DNA from: Oscillatoriales cyanobacterium USR001
GTDB taxonomy: Bacteria; Cyanobacteriota; Cyanobacteriia; Cyanobacteriales; Microcoleaceae
Length of the DNA stretch: 56,864 bases
Direction of reading: 5' to 3'
Assembly (NCBI GenBank): GCA_001698425.1
Contig: MBRE01000037.1
Coordinates: 197,239-254,102 of the forward strand
Below, in pieces: positions 54,336 to 56,864 of this stretch; position 1 is the first letter of the stretch, and each line of letters opens with the position of its first letter. The notes below the pieces were generated by a model that saw only the letters and a program-made list of their open reading frames with translations, was not told where the DNA came from and did not search any database. Position numbers and translations under genes: made by a program.

Positions 54336-55898
54336 TTACACATCTACATTGTGAAAACCTTTAATAAATTCCACCATGTCGCCAATAGGAGCAAGGGATG
54401 ATCTTTGAACTTCCGCTAACTTGGTTGTTGTCGAATTAACCGGGGTACTTTTTTTAATTAATCGCTTCCCAAAAGCCGGATGATGATAAACACTAATCCT
54501 TTGATCGCGAGAATTAATTAATACCATTTGTGTTGGAATTTGAAAAAAGTTAATACTATCTCCTATTTTGGGAAAAGAAGTTGATATCTTAATTTGATCG
54601 ACTTTACTGATAGCTTGGTTTAAAGATTTACTTAATTGCTGAACGTGCTTCGATTCCTTAACAGTCAAATTTCCCGCATCGTGAGCTTGAATCATTTTCA
54701 TTAAAGCAATCAGATTTTTCTGGGTAATTGCCGCATCATTAAAAGGAATAATTGCTACATAAGCAGTCCCAAATAATTGATCGTCGCTGTCCATTTTAAA
54801 GGCAAGAACTGTACGTCGGGAACTAACTTCTATGCTCGGTGGCTGTGCTAAACCGGGATATTGCTTAGTAATTTGATAATAAGTTGCCGCGAGAGCAAAA
54901 TGAGCCGCTTGGTCTAAAGGTGCATCAATAATAATCCGAACTGTGGGTAAAGTTTCGTGGAAAAATTGTTCAACTCCTCCATTTTTTAACCAGTGAATTT
55001 GGCTATGATCCCCGTTAGCACTGAGGTCAACCCATTTACAAATCATCCCTTCGGTTTTAATTCCCAGGCGCGATACGGCGTGTAGTTTGGCTCCGGTTAA
55101 AGTGGCTCCAGTTAAGTCTGCGCCTACCCAATCTGCTCTAATTAAATAGGCGTTTGATAAGTCAGCGTGAACTAAGCTGGTGTTGAGCAAGTTAGCATTA
55201 CAGAGGTCGGCTCTGCTGAGGTCGGCTCCGCTGAGTTTGGCTTCGCTGAGGTCAGCCCAACGCAAATTACAGCCGCTAAGTACCGCCCAACGAAGGTTTA
55301 CGCCGCTGAGGTCGGCTCCGCTGAGAATGGCTTGGGTGAGGTTGGCTTGTCTGAGCTCTGCACCTCGGAGGTCGGCATGGCTGAGATCGGCACGGCTGAG
55401 ATCGGCTCCTTGAAAGTTGGCTTGGACTAAGTTAGCTTCCGTTAAGGATGCGCCGCTAAGGTTTGCGCCTCGGAGGTTGGCTTGGCTGAGGTCAGCTTTT
55501 CTGAGGGTGGCTTCGGTGAGAGTTGCGCCGCTGAGGTTTGCGCCGCTGAGGTTTGCGCCGCTGAGTTCTGCTCGGATGAGTTCTGCTCGAATGAGTTTGG
55601 CTCGAACGAGCGTGGCTCCCTTGAGGTCAACACGGACTAGGTAGGCTACGTTGAGATCGGCATCGGTTAAGTTGGCTTCGCCGAGGTGAGCGCCGCTGAG
55701 TCTGGCAATGTTGAGTTTAGCTTCCGTGAGATTTGCGCCGCAGAGATTTGCGCCGCTGAGGTTTGCTACACTCAAATTAGCGCCAGTGAGGTTGATACCG
55801 CTAAGGTTAACTCCGCTGAGGTTGGCCTCGTTGAGGTTAGCTTCAGTAAAGTCTCTTTCTCCGGCGGTGTATCTTTTTAGGAGTTCTTCAACTCTCAT
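54336..55898 (-). CDS. Pentapeptide-repeat protein with shared C-terminal domain, copy 1
   Basis: A 520-residue paralogue, beginning MRVEELLKRYTAGERDFTEA. Pentapeptide repeats (about 18-280) precede the same C-terminal domain (CKWVDLSANGDHSQIHWL, LPTVRIIIDAPL, FFQIPTQMVL). The 195 bases between it and copy 2 hold HIP1 sites and no gene. It faces away from tyrA. The TTTGCGCCGCTGAGG-type codon repeats give strong long frames on the opposite strand that are not genes. Confidence 0.87.
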   Translation of the reverse strand: MRVEELLKRYTAGERDFTEANLNEANLSGVNLSGINLTGANLSVANLSGANLCGANLTEAKLNIARLSGAHLGEANLTDADLNVAYLVRVDLKGATLVRAKLIRAELIRAELSGANLSGANLSGATLTEATLRKADLSQANLRGANLSGASLTEANLVQANFQGADLSRADLSHADLRGAELRQANLTQAILSGADLSGVNLRWAVLSGCNLRWADLSEAKLSGADLSRADLCNANLLNTSLVHADLSNAYLIRADWVGADLTGATLTGAKLHAVSRLGIKTEGMICKWVDLSANGDHSQIHWLKNGGVEQFFHETLPTVRIIIDAPLDQAAHFALAATYYQITKQYPGLAQPPSIEVSSRRTVLAFKMDSDDQLFGTAYVAIIPFNDAAITQKNLIALMKMIQAHDAGNLTVKESKHVQQLSKSLNQAISKVDQIKISTSFPKIGDSINFFQIPTQMVLINSRDQRISVYHHPAFGKRLIKKSTPVNSTTTKLAEVQRSSLAPIGDMVEFIKGFHNVDV

Positions 55899-55974
55899 TT
55901 CAAACCTCCCTGGAGATTCCCGCGATTGCTTGATGGGATAGAAAGGGGAGGGATATTCACTAAAAATAGATCCG

Positions 55975-56817
55975 ATGAATATTGGTATTGTAGGACTGGG
56001 TTTGATTGGGGGATCGATGGCATGGGATTTGCGATCGCTTGGGTTTCATGTGTTAGGAGTCTCGACGCGAGAACAAACCTGTGAGAAAGCGATAGCTAAA
56101 GGAATTGTAGATGATGCCAGCGTGAATCTATCTTTAATGGCTACCGCTGATGTGATTTTTATTTGTACGCCAATAGCTGCGATCGCCCCTACGGTAGAAC
56201 AGCTAGTTCCCTATCTTTCCTCTACGGCCATTTTAACGGATGTTGGTTCGGTAAAAGCACCTGTAGTCAAGGCTATCTCGGAACTTTGGCCGAATTTTGT
56301 GGGCGGACATCCGATGGCGGGCTCGACTCAAAGTGGTATTGGTGCTGCGATGCGGGATTTATTTGTCGGTAGGCCCTACGTGATTACTCCCACTGAGACT
56401 ACACCAACTTTGGCAGTGGATCGGGTAGAGGAAATTGCGCGATCGCTTGGTTCTCACATTTATCGATGCCATCCAGCAGACCACGATCGAGCAGTTGCTT
56501 GGATTTCTCATCTACCTGTAATGGTTAGTGCCAGCTTGATTGCTGCCTGTATGAGTGAAGTTGACCCTGATATTGTTAGTTTAGCACAACATTTAGCCAG
56601 TTCTGGTTTTCGCGATACCAGTCGCGTAGGGGGCGGGAATCCTGAATTGGGAGTGATGATGGCTAAATATAATCGTCAGGAGTTATTGCGATCGCTCCAT
56701 TCCTATCGCCAACATCTCGATCGATTTATTAATGACATTGAGCAGGAAAGTTGGGAAGTTTTACAACAAAATTTAGAACAAAATCAACAAAACAGAAAGA
56801 ATTTTAAAAGTTGTTAA
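55975..56817 (+). CDS. tyrA: Prephenate/arogenate dehydrogenase
   Basis: A 280-residue NAD(P)-dependent dehydrogenase of tyrosine synthesis. The Rossmann loop GIVGLGLIGGSMAWDL is at 4-19; catalytic-region motifs GGHPMAGSTQSGI (near 113) and WISHLPVMVSA (His near 173) follow. Length without an ACT or mutase domain fits the cyanobacterial single-domain form, which uses arogenate with NADP. Divergent from the pentapeptide genes. Its end leads into STRR sequence at the window edge. Confidence 0.93.
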   Translation: MNIGIVGLGLIGGSMAWDLRSLGFHVLGVSTREQTCEKAIAKGIVDDASVNLSLMATADVIFICTPIAAIAPTVEQLVPYLSSTAILTDVGSVKAPVVKAISELWPNFVGGHPMAGSTQSGIGAAMRDLFVGRPYVITPTETTPTLAVDRVEEIARSLGSHIYRCHPADHDRAVAWISHLPVMVSASLIAACMSEVDPDIVSLAQHLASSGFRDTSRVGGGNPELGVMMAKYNRQELLRSLHSYRQHLDRFINDIEQESWEVLQQNLEQNQQNRKNFKSC

Positions 56818-56864
56818 CAGTTAACTGTTATTTGTTAACTGTTAACTGTTCCTTCTTCCTTCTT
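56818..56864. repeat. STRR heptamers at the window end
   Basis: Copies of GTTAACT (56838-56850) give way to TCCTTCT from 56850 to the edge, the same heptamer as at the window start. Confidence 0.75.

Overview
This is a chromosomal segment of a cyanobacterium, most likely filamentous. The sequence shows many HIP1 octamers (GCGATCGC), an allophycocyanin beta-18 gene (apcF), a type I glutamine synthetase behind a textbook NtcA promoter, heptamer short tandem repeats (STRR) and several cyanobacterial hairpin repeats, DUF2839, and four Uma2-family genes. Both ends of the window fall in the same kind of heptamer repeat (TCCTTCT), which suggests a draft contig that broke at repeats. One tRNA (Cys) was found; there is no rRNA and no CRISPR array.

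Layout. 1-3.1 kb: nitrilase-family amidohydrolase, Uma2, CPA2 cation/proton antiporter. 3.4-5.6 kb: a compact three-gene cluster (DOI-synthase-like sugar phosphate cyclase, IolE/IolI-type TIM barrel protein, XapX membrane protein) with no obvious known pathway. 5.7-17.6 kb: ilvN, glgX, an Fe-S RecB-like nuclease, a REC-EAL / REC-LuxR response-regulator pair, two polyamine-type ABC permeases, a secreted pentapeptide protein, a sigma-like protein with a DUF2330 partner, and a small unknown protein. 17.8-20.9 kb: a dgcA-dgcN D-glutamate module with a Uma2 gene between its members. 21-25.9 kb: two membrane proteins (one GT39-like), NADAR, Uma2, ada. 26.2-28.7 kb: a C5-methyltransferase/restriction-endonuclease pair whose right edge abuts a gene lacking its 5' part, followed by an IS200/IS605-like terminal hairpin. 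28.7-38.0 kb: mostly housekeeping (Fe-alcohol dehydrogenase family, pyrC, Uma2, membrane protein, tlyA, apcF, glnA, Gfo/Idh/MocA oxidoreductase).

38-51 kb is the accessory, defence-like zone. It has a frameshifted zinc-ribbon gene, then a type I restriction-modification operon reduced to stubs (hsdM, hsdS and hsdR fragments) around an intact AlbA_2/GHKL regulator. Next come a 127-bp MITE-like element, tRNA-Cys, a DUF2839 gene and a DinG-like protein that has lost its Walker A motif. The zone ends with a two-gene operon of giant sacsin-like GHKL ATPases (870 and 1777 aa; the larger ends in a DUF3883 nuclease-like domain) and an IS630-type transposase fragment. I consider the giant GHKL pair the best candidate for an undescribed system. 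51-55.9 kb holds three tandem paralogues of a pentapeptide-repeat protein with a shared C-terminal domain. The window closes with tyrA.

All calls rest on reading translated sequence and motifs by eye; no database search was run.
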